From: Chloroflexota bacterium
Lineage (GTDB): Bacteria > Chloroflexota > Anaerolineae > B4-G1 > SLSP01
Direction: 5' to 3'
Length of the DNA: 52,681 nt
NCBI GenBank assembly: GCA_029555965.1
Contig: JAKQHY010000070.1
Coordinates: 1-52,681 of the forward strand
A program made the translations under genes and the position numbers. The notes under the pieces were generated by a model. That model did no database searches, was not told where the DNA came from, and saw only the letters and a list, made by a program, of their open reading frames with translations. Position 1 is the first letter of the stretch; each line of letters begins with the position of its first letter. Below, piece after piece: positions 34,154-41,356 of the stretch.

Positions 34154-34642
34154 CTAATTGTTTTCATGCTCCGCGTGATTCACCAGATCGATCACCACCG
34201 CCGTCGCCAGGATCAGGATGTCATCCTCGCCATCCATGATGCTGATGCCGTAAGAGTCGGTGAAGGTGAAGAATTGTTTGGAGACGTGCGCCACCTCGCG
34301 CCCTTTGCGCAAGAAGGCGTATTCGTGATCCCAGAAGTTGCCCTGCACGGTGTAGTCGTTCGGGCCGGGGATGTCTACGGTGTACTTGTCTTTGAAGAAC
34401 GTGATCTCTTTGACCACCTCGGCGGCCATCTGACCTTCCCGGTAGACCTGATACCGCTTCTTGAAGCTGATGAGCTTCTGCTCGATCCGCGCCAGCTCAC
34501 GTCCCTGCATATCCTGGAAGGAGAGCTTGTCACCCAGCGAGAAAACTTTGCCGACGATCTGGTATACGTCGCGATTGTGTTCATCCTTGATCATGAACCG
34601 GTCACCAATTGTCCAAAACTTCTGCCGCATTAAGTAACGCAT
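34154..34642 (-). CDS. LURP-one-related (tubby C-terminal-like) protein
   Basis: 162 residues. The family start 'MRYLMRQKFWTIGDRFMIKD' is followed by repeated beta-hairpins: 'GKVFSLGDKLSFQDMQGREL', 'IEQKLISFKKRYQVYREG', 'ITFFKDKYTVDIPG', 'WDHEYAFLRKGREVAHVSK', then the hydrophobic C-terminal helix 'ILILATAVVIDLVNHAEH'. This is the LURP-one/DUF567 fold related to tubby and phospholipid scramblases; in bacteria its role is unknown. Length is typical. AAGGAGG lies just upstream of the ATG. It is monocistronic or leads into the HEPN/MNT pair. Confidence 0.92.
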   Translation of the reverse strand: MRYLMRQKFWTIGDRFMIKDEHNRDVYQIVGKVFSLGDKLSFQDMQGRELARIEQKLISFKKRYQVYREGQMAAEVVKEITFFKDKYTVDIPGPNDYTVQGNFWDHEYAFLRKGREVAHVSKQFFTFTDSYGISIMDGEDDILILATAVVIDLVNHAEHENN

Positions 34643-34671
34643 AGTTTTGCCTCCTTTTTTACCATAAAATC

Positions 34672-34791
34672 CGTTATTAACTGGCGTTCACCAGTGGTTG
34701 GATGAAAAAAGACTTTCTCAACGGATGTAACGGAATTTAACGGATATTTTTCCGTTTAATCCGTTCAATCCGTTGAGGCTATTTTCAAGAA
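34672..34791 (+). repeat. modular intergenic element, locus D (AACGGATT middle)
   Basis: Left module: TTATTAACTGGCGTTCACCA then GTGGTTGGATGAAAA. Middle: CTCAACGGATGTAACGGAAT plus TTAACGGA, answered by TCCGTTTAATCCGTTCAATC and CGTTGAG. Right module: GGCTATTTTCAAGAAAG. The left and right modules match loci A-C while the middle belongs to another family. Unlike the other copies, its right end faces the stop codon of a convergent gene. Confidence 0.85.
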
Positions 34792-34795
34792 AGTT

Positions 34796-35539
34796 CTACC
34801 CTTCGCACGGCGGCTCGCCGGAGACGCTCTTGATGAGCGCCGCCGCCGCCGCGATCTGCTCCTCTGTGCCGTCCACGCCGAGCCAGGCCGAACCTTCCGC
34901 GCCGAGGATGCCGCCGCCGGCGATCAACAGCGCTTCCGCGCCGGTCAGCAGTTCGATGGCATCCAGCTCGGTGAAGGTCTCGCCGGGGAGCGGCATGAGG
35001 CGCGGGCCGTCCACGTCCGCCGCATTGACGCGCTGCGCCAGCACGTCCACGTCCTCGAAGACGCGCTTCTCCAGGCCGATGGGCACGATCAACTGGACGC
35101 GCCGTCCAATGACGGCGGGTACAACTTCCATCACGGTGCCGCCCTGCGGATGGCCGATCTGCACGGCGGCCTGCCCCCGCAAGTCGAGGGCGTTGCCGCC
35201 CTTGAGCACCACGTCGCCGCCTTTGAGGCTTTCGGCCACATCGTAGATCGTCTGGCCGCGCTGCCACTGCCCATCCACGATGACCACATCGCCGGGGAAC
35301 TCGGCGGACGACAACTTCGCGCCCGGCGCGACGGTCACACCCCGCCGGAATCCAGCCCGCGTGAAGCCCTCCGCCTGCCCCAACTCGCCGAGGATTTCTG
35401 CGGCCACGTAACCGTTGGTGGTCCCGGCCACAATGACCAGCGTGCCATGCCCCAAAGCGCGCCGCACGTCAGGATGCTGCGCCATGCCTTTGGCGATCAA
35501 GCGTTTGCTCATCACAGGTGTCACGTTGAATTGTTTCAT
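34796..35539 (-). CDS. conserved protein of unknown function
   Basis: 247 residues; the start at 35539 follows AGGAGAGGAGGATAAG and begins 'KQFNVTPVMSKRLIAKGMAQ'. An upstream in-frame extension runs through a CACAGAG repeat and is rejected. Segments that look conserved include 'LVIVAGTTNGYVAAEIL', 'DVVIVDGQWQRGQTIYDV', 'GGDVVLKGGNALDLRGQAAV', 'IGRRVQLIVPIGLEKRVFED' and 'RLMPLPGETFTELDAIELLT'. The Gly-rich turns suggest an alpha/beta nucleotide- or cofactor-binding fold, and the protein is probably cytoplasmic. I have seen similar sequences annotated only as hypothetical. It is flanked on both sides by modular repeat elements. Confidence 0.75.
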   Translation of the reverse strand: MKQFNVTPVMSKRLIAKGMAQHPDVRRALGHGTLVIVAGTTNGYVAAEILGELGQAEGFTRAGFRRGVTVAPGAKLSSAEFPGDVVIVDGQWQRGQTIYDVAESLKGGDVVLKGGNALDLRGQAAVQIGHPQGGTVMEVVPAVIGRRVQLIVPIGLEKRVFEDVDVLAQRVNAADVDGPRLMPLPGETFTELDAIELLTGAEALLIAGGGILGAEGSAWLGVDGTEEQIAAAAALIKSVSGEPPCEG

Positions 35540-35544
35540 CTTAT

Positions 35545-35700
35545 CCTCCTCTCCTCTTAAAATAGCCACAGAGGACACAGAGAACACAGAGAACACAGAG
35601 AAATATGAAGAAAAGCTCCGTGTGCTCGGTGTCTCCGTGGTGAAATTTTCATCCAACCGTTGGTGAACCGCCGGTTAATGATGAATTCCCTTGAAAATAG
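35545..35700 (-). repeat. modular intergenic element, locus C (CACAGAG middle)
   Basis: Read on the minus strand: CTATTTTCAAGGGAATTCAT, CATTAACCGGCGGTTCACCA, ACGGTTGGATGAAAATTTCA (left module); CACGGAGACACCGAGCACAC and GGAG (arm 1); TCTGTGTTCTCTGTGTTCTC, TGTGTCCTCTGTG (arm 2); GGCTATTTTAAGAGGAGAGG (right module). The right module merges into the ribosome-binding site of the gene starting at 35539. Confidence 0.88.
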
Positions 35701-35790
35701 TGATTGGGAATTGGGGATTAGGGATTGGGACAGCCCAATCCCTAATCCCCAATCCCTAATCACTGTAGTGAAAATTTTTATCCGATGTTT
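35701..35790 (-). repeat. second, tandem modular element (ATTAGGG middle, decayed left module)
   Basis: TGATTGGGAATTGGGGATTA plus GGGATTGGG pairs with CCCAATCCCTAATCCCCAAT and CCCTAATCA around ACAG. On its far side GTGAAAATTTTTATCCGATG (35768-35787) resembles a decayed left module, while the CTATTTTCAAGG at 35689-35700 serves as its right module. It thus abuts locus C in tandem. Confidence 0.7.
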
Positions 35791-35813
35791 GCCTATTATA
35801 ACCCAATCACGGC

Positions 35814-38672
35814 TCAGGTCTTCAGGGCGTCCGCGACCACTTCGCACAGGCGGGTCAAACTCAAGGGCTTGAGCAGCCAGGCGGCGGCGCCGGCCGCCGC
35901 CAGAGTTTCCTGCTCGGTGGTCAGCGGGTGACCCGTCAACAGGATGACCGGCGTAGTTACCCCTTGTTCCCGTAGCGCGCGCAGCAAGGCGATGCCGCCC
36001 ATTTCCGGCATCACCACATCGCTGATGACTAGGGCAATATCTCGCTGTGCAGCCAGCAACGCCAGCGCAGCCCGACCGTTGGCCGCCGCCAGGGGGCGAT
36101 AATGGAGGTCTTCCAGTGCGGCCACCAACGCCTCGCGGGTGGCGGGATTGTCTTCAACCACCAGCACCGTCTCGCCCTGGCCCAGCGTCAACGCGCTTTC
36201 GGCGGCATACTTCTCCGAGGTGCCAGAGGACGACGCCAGAGCCGGCAGGTAGATATAGAACGTCGTCCCGTGCCCCACCTGACTGAACACATTGATTTCA
36301 CCCGCGTGCTGCTTGACGATACCGTAAATCTGCGCTAAGCCCAACCCGCTGCCCTGCCCTACTTTGGTGGTGAAGAACGGCGTGAAGAGGCGCGGCATGT
36401 GTTCCGGCGCAATGCCGGCGCCGGTGTCGCTCACCGTCAGGCTCACCCACTCGCCCGGCGCCATTTCGGGCAGGGGGGGCGGCTGCTGCGCCGAGATAAT
36501 GAGTCGCTCCAGTGCAAATGTCAATTGTCCGCCGCCGGGCATAGCGTCGCGCGCATTGAGGCTCAGATTCAGGAACATCTGCTGCATACTGGTGGGGTCG
36601 GCGTTGACGAGGAACTCGTCGCCCTCGTAGTGCAGGGTCAGCGTGATGTTTTCCGGCAAGGTGCGCTCCAACAGCTTAAAGTGCTCTTTCAACAAGGACG
36701 CCAGATTCAAAGGGCGGCGTTCCAGTACATTCCGCCGTCCAAAGTCCAGGATTTGCCGGATCAAATGGGTGGCGTGCTGCGCCTGTTGGTGAATGATGCC
36801 TAACCGTTCCTGGACGTGTACACTGATCTCCGGCGCACGCGCCAACATCTGGGAATAGAGTACGATGGTCGCCATAATGTTGTTGAAGTCGTGGGCGATG
36901 CCCGCCGCCAGTTGGCCGACGGCGGCCAACCGTTCCTGCTGCTGCATTCGCATCTGGATTTCGCGTTCGTAGGTCACATCACGCAACACGAGCGCCCAAC
37001 CGCCCGGCGCCGACCCGTTCTCAATAGGTCGGGCAATCGCTTCGAACGTGCGGGCCGGCAACGCTGTGGTGTTGATCTCATGCCATAGCCCTTTGGGCGG
37101 CGCAACCAACAATTCCGGCAAGGGCCGGTTTCCCAGGTAAGTAAGAGTATCGCCCACCTGTGCGCCCCCCAGGATATTCAGGTCGCTGACCGCCTGAGGG
37201 TTTGCCAGAACGATACGCCGGTCGGCGTCGAGCAACAGCAGTCCCTCCGGGACCGTCTCGACAATCTGGCGCATCTGCTGCGCCTGGCGTTGAATGTGCG
37301 CCAGCAATTGCGCGCGCTCAGCTTCAAATTGTTTGCGGGTGGTGATGTCGGTGGACACGCCCACCATTCCCGTAGGCGCGCCGCCCGCATCGCGGGTCAT
37401 CCATACCCTGGACTCCAATATCCGGTCTGTCCCATCAACAAGATAATTGACCACTTCCCCGCACCATTGCCCGTCCCGCAACGTTTGATCAATGATCTGT
37501 TGTTGGGTAGCGCCGCGCTGCGGGTCCTCCCCCAGGATGTGGACTGTTTGCCCCACCAACACCTCCCGAGGATATTGCAGCATCTTCATCACGGCGGCGT
37601 TAACGTAGGTCATCCGCCCCTCCAAATCGGTGGCAATGATATTGTCCTGGATCTGATCCAACAGCAAAGCCTGGAAACGTAACCTGGCCTCGGCCTCTTT
37701 TCGTTGCTCCAATTCCCGCTGGAGCTGGGCGTAAAGTTGCGCGTTGCGCACCGCGATGGCAATTTGATTGGCGAAGGCTTGCAGATGCGTCGCGTGTTGG
37801 AGCACATAAGAACCGGGGGTCGCGCTATCCAGATTGATGAACCCCACCGTCCTACCCTCCACCTGGATCGGCGCACCGACATAGGAACGAATCCAGGCGC
37901 TCACCGGGGTCACCACCCAGGTCGGATCGGCCTGCGTATCCTGGATGAAATGGGGTTCTCCGGTCGTCGCCATCTGCTGCAAACCGTGGGCATCCGCCAA
38001 ATCAAAGGAAATCTGTATCACTTGCTCCGCGAACCGGTCTGCAATGAGATCGTAGCCGCGCCCTCGCACAATGCGCGCTTCGGTCATCGCGTCGTTCAAC
38101 AGCATGATATTGGCCGCGTCGTAGGGAGCGACGCGCGCCACATTGTCCAGGATACGTTCCAGAATTTGATCCAGGTTGAGAGTGCTGTTGATAGTAATAG
38201 CCGTGTCACGCAGGGCCTCAATCAACTTGCGCTGATCGTGTTCGGCCAGCGGTGTTACAGAGGAACTGGCAATATAGGATTCAACCCGCGCGAAACGTTG
38301 CTGTAACTCGCACTGCTGCCGGAGGCGCGCCAACACCGAGGTCAACTCCGCCGGGTCTACCGGTCGAGTCAGGAAATCTACAATGCCCAGGCGCAGCGCC
38401 GCGATGATCCTTTCCTGAACATTGGGGCCGACGAGCATGAGGATAAGGGTCTCTGGAAGGCGAGCGCGCAGCGCCCGCCCCAAAGCCAGGCTGTCCATAT
38501 CCGCCAACTCCATAGCCAGAAGGGTGAACATGGGCGACTGTGAAACCGCATGAGCGAGCGCAGCCACGCCATTCTGCGCCAACAAAGGAGTATACCCGGC
38601 GGCCCCAAGCGCACAGGACAAAGCGGACAAAGTCTGTTCATCGTTATCTACAACCAAGACTGTCTCGGCCAT
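35814..38672 (-). CDS. soluble hybrid sensor histidine kinase: REC-GAF-PAS-PAS-HisKA-HATPase-REC
   Basis: 952 residues with no transmembrane segment. Order: N-terminal receiver (1-120), GAF (about 160-330, 'GAPIQVEGRTVGFINLDS'), PAS (about 350-465, 'ATDLEGRMTYVNAAV'), a second PAS-like domain (about 490-600), HisKA with 'GQLAAGIAHDFNNIMATI', HATPase ('NLSLNARDAMPGGG', 'VSDTGAGIAPEHM', 'GSGLGLAQIYGI'), and a C-terminal receiver ('VISDVVMPEMGG', Lys in 'LLKPLS'). The C-terminal receiver has a normal Asp; the N-terminal one reads 'LLAMELADMDSL', with Glu near the acceptor position and no MP. GAGGTGAAAT precedes the ATG. No partner regulator is adjacent. Confidence 0.94.
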   Translation of the reverse strand: MAETVLVVDNDEQTLSALSCALGAAGYTPLLAQNGVAALAHAVSQSPMFTLLAMELADMDSLALGRALRARLPETLILMLVGPNVQERIIAALRLGIVDFLTRPVDPAELTSVLARLRQQCELQQRFARVESYIASSSVTPLAEHDQRKLIEALRDTAITINSTLNLDQILERILDNVARVAPYDAANIMLLNDAMTEARIVRGRGYDLIADRFAEQVIQISFDLADAHGLQQMATTGEPHFIQDTQADPTWVVTPVSAWIRSYVGAPIQVEGRTVGFINLDSATPGSYVLQHATHLQAFANQIAIAVRNAQLYAQLQRELEQRKEAEARLRFQALLLDQIQDNIIATDLEGRMTYVNAAVMKMLQYPREVLVGQTVHILGEDPQRGATQQQIIDQTLRDGQWCGEVVNYLVDGTDRILESRVWMTRDAGGAPTGMVGVSTDITTRKQFEAERAQLLAHIQRQAQQMRQIVETVPEGLLLLDADRRIVLANPQAVSDLNILGGAQVGDTLTYLGNRPLPELLVAPPKGLWHEINTTALPARTFEAIARPIENGSAPGGWALVLRDVTYEREIQMRMQQQERLAAVGQLAAGIAHDFNNIMATIVLYSQMLARAPEISVHVQERLGIIHQQAQHATHLIRQILDFGRRNVLERRPLNLASLLKEHFKLLERTLPENITLTLHYEGDEFLVNADPTSMQQMFLNLSLNARDAMPGGGQLTFALERLIISAQQPPPLPEMAPGEWVSLTVSDTGAGIAPEHMPRLFTPFFTTKVGQGSGLGLAQIYGIVKQHAGEINVFSQVGHGTTFYIYLPALASSSGTSEKYAAESALTLGQGETVLVVEDNPATREALVAALEDLHYRPLAAANGRAALALLAAQRDIALVISDVVMPEMGGIALLRALREQGVTTPVILLTGHPLTTEQETLAAAGAAAWLLKPLSLTRLCEVVADALKT

Positions 38673-38806
38673 ATTTCACCTCAAAAGCGAGAAACTGGCT
38701 ATGGGAAATTGATGACGTGTACAACTTTCTTGACGACCGATTTCTGATTTCTCTCCGCTGCAAAGTCTAGCACAACAATCTTCGGATGCAATTCAAATCT
38801 CAAAAA
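38673..38806. other. upstream region of the hybrid kinase, no gene
   Basis: AT-richer sequence that should hold the kinase promoter on the minus strand. I see no repeat, ORF or convincing promoter motif before the element at 38807. Confidence 0.4.
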
Positions 38807-38910
38807 CAGGACTTACGCAAACAGTGGGAATTTACCGCCGAGTGCGCAGAGATCGCAAAAATTTCTTATAGTTGCTCAGCGTCCTCAGCGCTCTCTGCGG
38901 CGAAACAAAA
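38807..38910 (+). mobile_element. MITE-like element with CAGAG hairpin, right end decayed (copy 3)
   Basis: CAGGACTTACGCAAA at 38807-38821 matches the ends of copies 1 and 2. Then follows a CAGAG-type hairpin: TTACCGCCGAGTGCGCAGAG on one side and CTCAGCGTCCTCAGCGCTCT and CTGCGGCG on the other. The expected right terminal repeat is missing; TTTGCGTGTTGG at about 38953 is at best a relic. Confidence 0.55.
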
Positions 38911-39008
38911 CATCCGTCTGGCATGAATCCTAAAAAAGAGCGTGGAGGGTGTTTGCGTGTTGGCTATCTTGTATTAAACTCCAGGAAAGGGTAAAGGAGT
39001 GTGACCCA

Positions 39009-40040
39009 ATGAAAGGCATTTCCCATTTCATCACCGGCGTCGCCCTCGCCACTTTTTTCCCAGAGGTGGTGCAGCAGGCCGCCCTGGGGGGCTTGCTCCC
39101 CATGCTTGGCGGCATCGGCGGCATTCTGCCCGACACGATTGACTTCAAATTCGCCCGCTACTGGGAAAAATTCGACGTCGAAATTGACCCCGGCCCCGCG
39201 CCGGACGCCGCCGCCATCGCGGATGCGTTGGTGGACGCCATGCGCGCCGCCTACGCCACCCGCCGCGACCAAAACGTTATCGCCCACACCCTGCGCCTGG
39301 GGGCCGACCTCTGGCGGGAGTACGTCATCCGCTTTGACCCGGAAGCCGGCGAAGTCGCTGTCAAAATCGGCCCCCTGGTCAACACCGGGCAAGTCCCCTA
39401 TGCCGGGACGGAGCCGGAAGGCGCGGCAGAAGTGCGGCGTTTCGTGGGCGTCCCCCTGGTGCATACCTACAGCGACGAATACAAGGTCAACATCTTCAGC
39501 GGGCCGACATTTCGCTTTGCCCGCGCGGGCGATAAATTGGTGGTGCATTTCCTCGACTGGCACCATCGCTGGACGCACAGCCTCCTGCTGGCCGTCGGCG
39601 TGGGACTTTTGATGGGCCTGCTCATCGGGCTGCTCACCGGCGATTGGCACCTGGGGCGCTGGGGCGGACTCGTCACCTGGCTCGGCTTCAGCGGGCACAT
39701 TCTGGAAGACCAACTGGGGCACATGGGCAGCAACCTCTTCTGGCCGCTAACCCACCACCGCATTCCCGGCCCCGGCCTGATCCATGCCGGCGACGCCATC
39801 CCCAACTTCCTCACCGTCTGGACGTCGCTCGCGCTCATCCTCTTCAACCTGGATCGCTTTTCTGCCACGCCGCACCTGCCACCAGGCCCCTACCTGCTCG
39901 GCGCAGTGAGCGTTCCCTGGCTGCTCCTCGGCGGCGCTTACATCGCCGGGAAACTGCGGCAAAAGCGCGCGCAGCCCTCCCCAGAAAGCCAGCGCCAATC
40001 CGAACAAATTGCCGAGGCCAAATTACTGGAATTGACCTGA
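39009..40040 (+). CDS. membrane metal-dependent hydrolase, DUF457/YdjM-like
   Basis: 343 residues; the start at 39009 follows AAAGGAG, so the longer in-frame extension is rejected. Family hallmarks: 'GISHFITGVALAT' (His), 'GILPDTIDFKFARYW' (PD..D), 'HHRWTHSLLLAVG' (His, THS) and 'GFSGHILEDQLGHMGSNLF' (H...D), each near a hydrophobic helix. About five transmembrane segments. Relatives include the E. coli LexA-regulated YdjM; the putative hydrolase activity is inferred from the metal ligands only. An insert of roughly 110 residues between the second and third motifs is polar and probably extracytoplasmic. A leaderless gene follows about 90 nt on. Confidence 0.85.
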   Translation: MKGISHFITGVALATFFPEVVQQAALGGLLPMLGGIGGILPDTIDFKFARYWEKFDVEIDPGPAPDAAAIADALVDAMRAAYATRRDQNVIAHTLRLGADLWREYVIRFDPEAGEVAVKIGPLVNTGQVPYAGTEPEGAAEVRRFVGVPLVHTYSDEYKVNIFSGPTFRFARAGDKLVVHFLDWHHRWTHSLLLAVGVGLLMGLLIGLLTGDWHLGRWGGLVTWLGFSGHILEDQLGHMGSNLFWPLTHHRIPGPGLIHAGDAIPNFLTVWTSLALILFNLDRFSATPHLPPGPYLLGAVSVPWLLLGGAYIAGKLRQKRAQPSPESQRQSEQIAEAKLLELT

Positions 40041-40116
40041 TCGTTGCGTATAAAAATTACGTGACACGCCATACTCGCATAAAAAACATGCCATTAGGCG
40101 TTCCACGTTTCACGTA

Positions 40117-40125
40117 TGGTATAAT
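40117..40125 (+). promoter_or_regulatory. extended -10 promoter for a leaderless transcript
   Basis: TGGTATAAT (TATAAT at 40120-40125) lies 8 nt before the GTG at 40134. With normal spacing transcription would begin at or within 2 nt of the start codon, so no ribosome-binding site can be in the mRNA. Confidence 0.65.
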
Positions 40126-40133
40126 TTTCCTTT

Positions 40134-41156
40134 GTGAAACCATTACCCAACTGGATACAATCGGGACTCTGGGGAAGCTCGTTCGCTCTGGCGCTGCTAT
40201 TGGGAAGTTGCAAAGCCATTGTCACCCCACCACCTACCCCCACCCCACCCATCGCCGCAAGCGCCACGCCACGTCCCACCGCCACCTTTCTGCCGGGGGC
40301 ATACCTCACCCCCATTCCGGCCACCCCCACCTTCACCCCCGTCCCTACACCCACTCCCATTGTCCATCAGATCGAATCCGGCGACACGCTTTTCGGAATC
40401 GCCATCGAGTACGGTGTAAGTCTGGATGCGCTGCTGGTCGCCAATGGCATCGAAGCCAATGATTTGTTGAGCATTGGGCAGATCATCATCATCCCCACCG
40501 CGGAGCCGGAATCCGGCAGCACAACGGGAATGGCGGCGCCGGTTGGCAATCAAATCCTGCCGACACCCACCCCCGTGATGGTGCCGACAACGGGAGTGGC
40601 GCTCTACCAGACGCCCGCCGGTGGGTTGTGGTGCCTGGGGGAAGTCGTCAACACCACCGGCGGCCCGCTGACCAACCTCCAACTCCAGGTTGTACTGGTC
40701 GCGGCTGATGGCACGCCGTTGCTGGCGCGCACCACACTGGCCGCCGCCGACTACCTCGCGCCAGAAGCACGCACGCCGTTTGCCGTGCTCTTTGAACAAC
40801 CGCCGGCCGGGGTAGCCGACGTTACTGTCGTATTGCTGCGCGCGGAGGCAATCAGCGCGATCACGGCTGCCTTTGTGCCCCTGGATGTGACCGATGTGAT
40901 CGGCGGCGTCTCCGGGCCGCAGTATCGAGTGACCGGCGCCCTCAGCAACCACACCGGCTATACCGTTTCACGCATCGCCGTCGTCATCACGCTCTACGAC
41001 AGCAACGCGCGGGTCATTGGCTATCGCGAAAAAGTCACAACAGAAGAGATTCTGCTGGAAAATGGGCAAAGCCGCGCCTTTGACGTGCTGCTCACGCCCC
41101 AGGGGCTGGATGTTCCTGCGGACTTCCAGGTCATCGCCTGGGCGGTAACACAATAA
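40134..41156 (+). CDS. LysM-domain lipoprotein
   Basis: 340 residues with a GTG start. A lipoprotein signal ends in 'LLLGSC' (Cys26). A proline/threonine linker ('ATPTFTPVPTPTPI') leads to a LysM domain at about 76-123 ('HQIESGDTLFGIAIEYGVSL', 'LLVANGIEANDLLSIGQIII'), which binds GlcNAc-containing glycans such as peptidoglycan. Two FxLYD-like beta-sandwich domains follow (about 155-330; 'GLWCLGEVVNTTGGPLTNLQ', 'QYRVTGALSNHTGYTVSRIA'). It should sit on the outer face, tied to lipid and to the cell wall. The promoter is so close to the start codon that the mRNA is probably leaderless. Confidence 0.9.
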   Translation: MKPLPNWIQSGLWGSSFALALLLGSCKAIVTPPPTPTPPIAASATPRPTATFLPGAYLTPIPATPTFTPVPTPTPIVHQIESGDTLFGIAIEYGVSLDALLVANGIEANDLLSIGQIIIIPTAEPESGSTTGMAAPVGNQILPTPTPVMVPTTGVALYQTPAGGLWCLGEVVNTTGGPLTNLQLQVVLVAADGTPLLARTTLAAADYLAPEARTPFAVLFEQPPAGVADVTVVLLRAEAISAITAAFVPLDVTDVIGGVSGPQYRVTGALSNHTGYTVSRIAVVITLYDSNARVIGYREKVTTEEILLENGQSRAFDVLLTPQGLDVPADFQVIAWAVTQ

Positions 41157-41218
41157 GAAATAGGAGATAGGTGAGTGGAAATCGGAAATCAGTTACCAGT
41201 TTCCAACTTTGAGCTTCC
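41157..41218 (+). repeat. short-unit repeat (GAAATAGGAGATAGG / CAGTTACCAGTTTCC)
   Basis: AAGAAATAGGAGATAGG and GGAAATCGGAAATCAGTTAC run into CAGTTTCC. The stop TAA of the LysM gene is just inside. The words match the array at 17120-17140. It precedes modular element B directly. Confidence 0.5.
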
Positions 41219-41346
41219 AAAGAGGAATTTCTCATTAACCGGCGGTTCACCAGCGGTTGGATGAAAATTTTCACCACAAAGGACACGAAGGACACAAAGG
41301 GTTTTCTCTGTGAACTCTGTGATCTCTGTGGCTATTTTCAGAGGAG
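41219..41346 (+). repeat. modular intergenic element, locus B (CACAAAGG middle)
   Basis: Left module: AAAGAGGAATTTCTCATTAA, CCGGCGGTTCACCAGCGGTT, GGATGAAAATTTT. Middle: CACCACAAAGGACACGAAGG and ACACAAAGG, answered by TCTGTGAACTCTGTGATCTC and TGTG; the arms pair only partly because one is AAGG and the other AGAG type. Right module: GGCTATTTTCAGAGGAG, the ribosome-binding site of the gene at 41357. This is the most complete copy. Confidence 0.9.
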
Positions 41347-41356
41347 TAACTAACAC

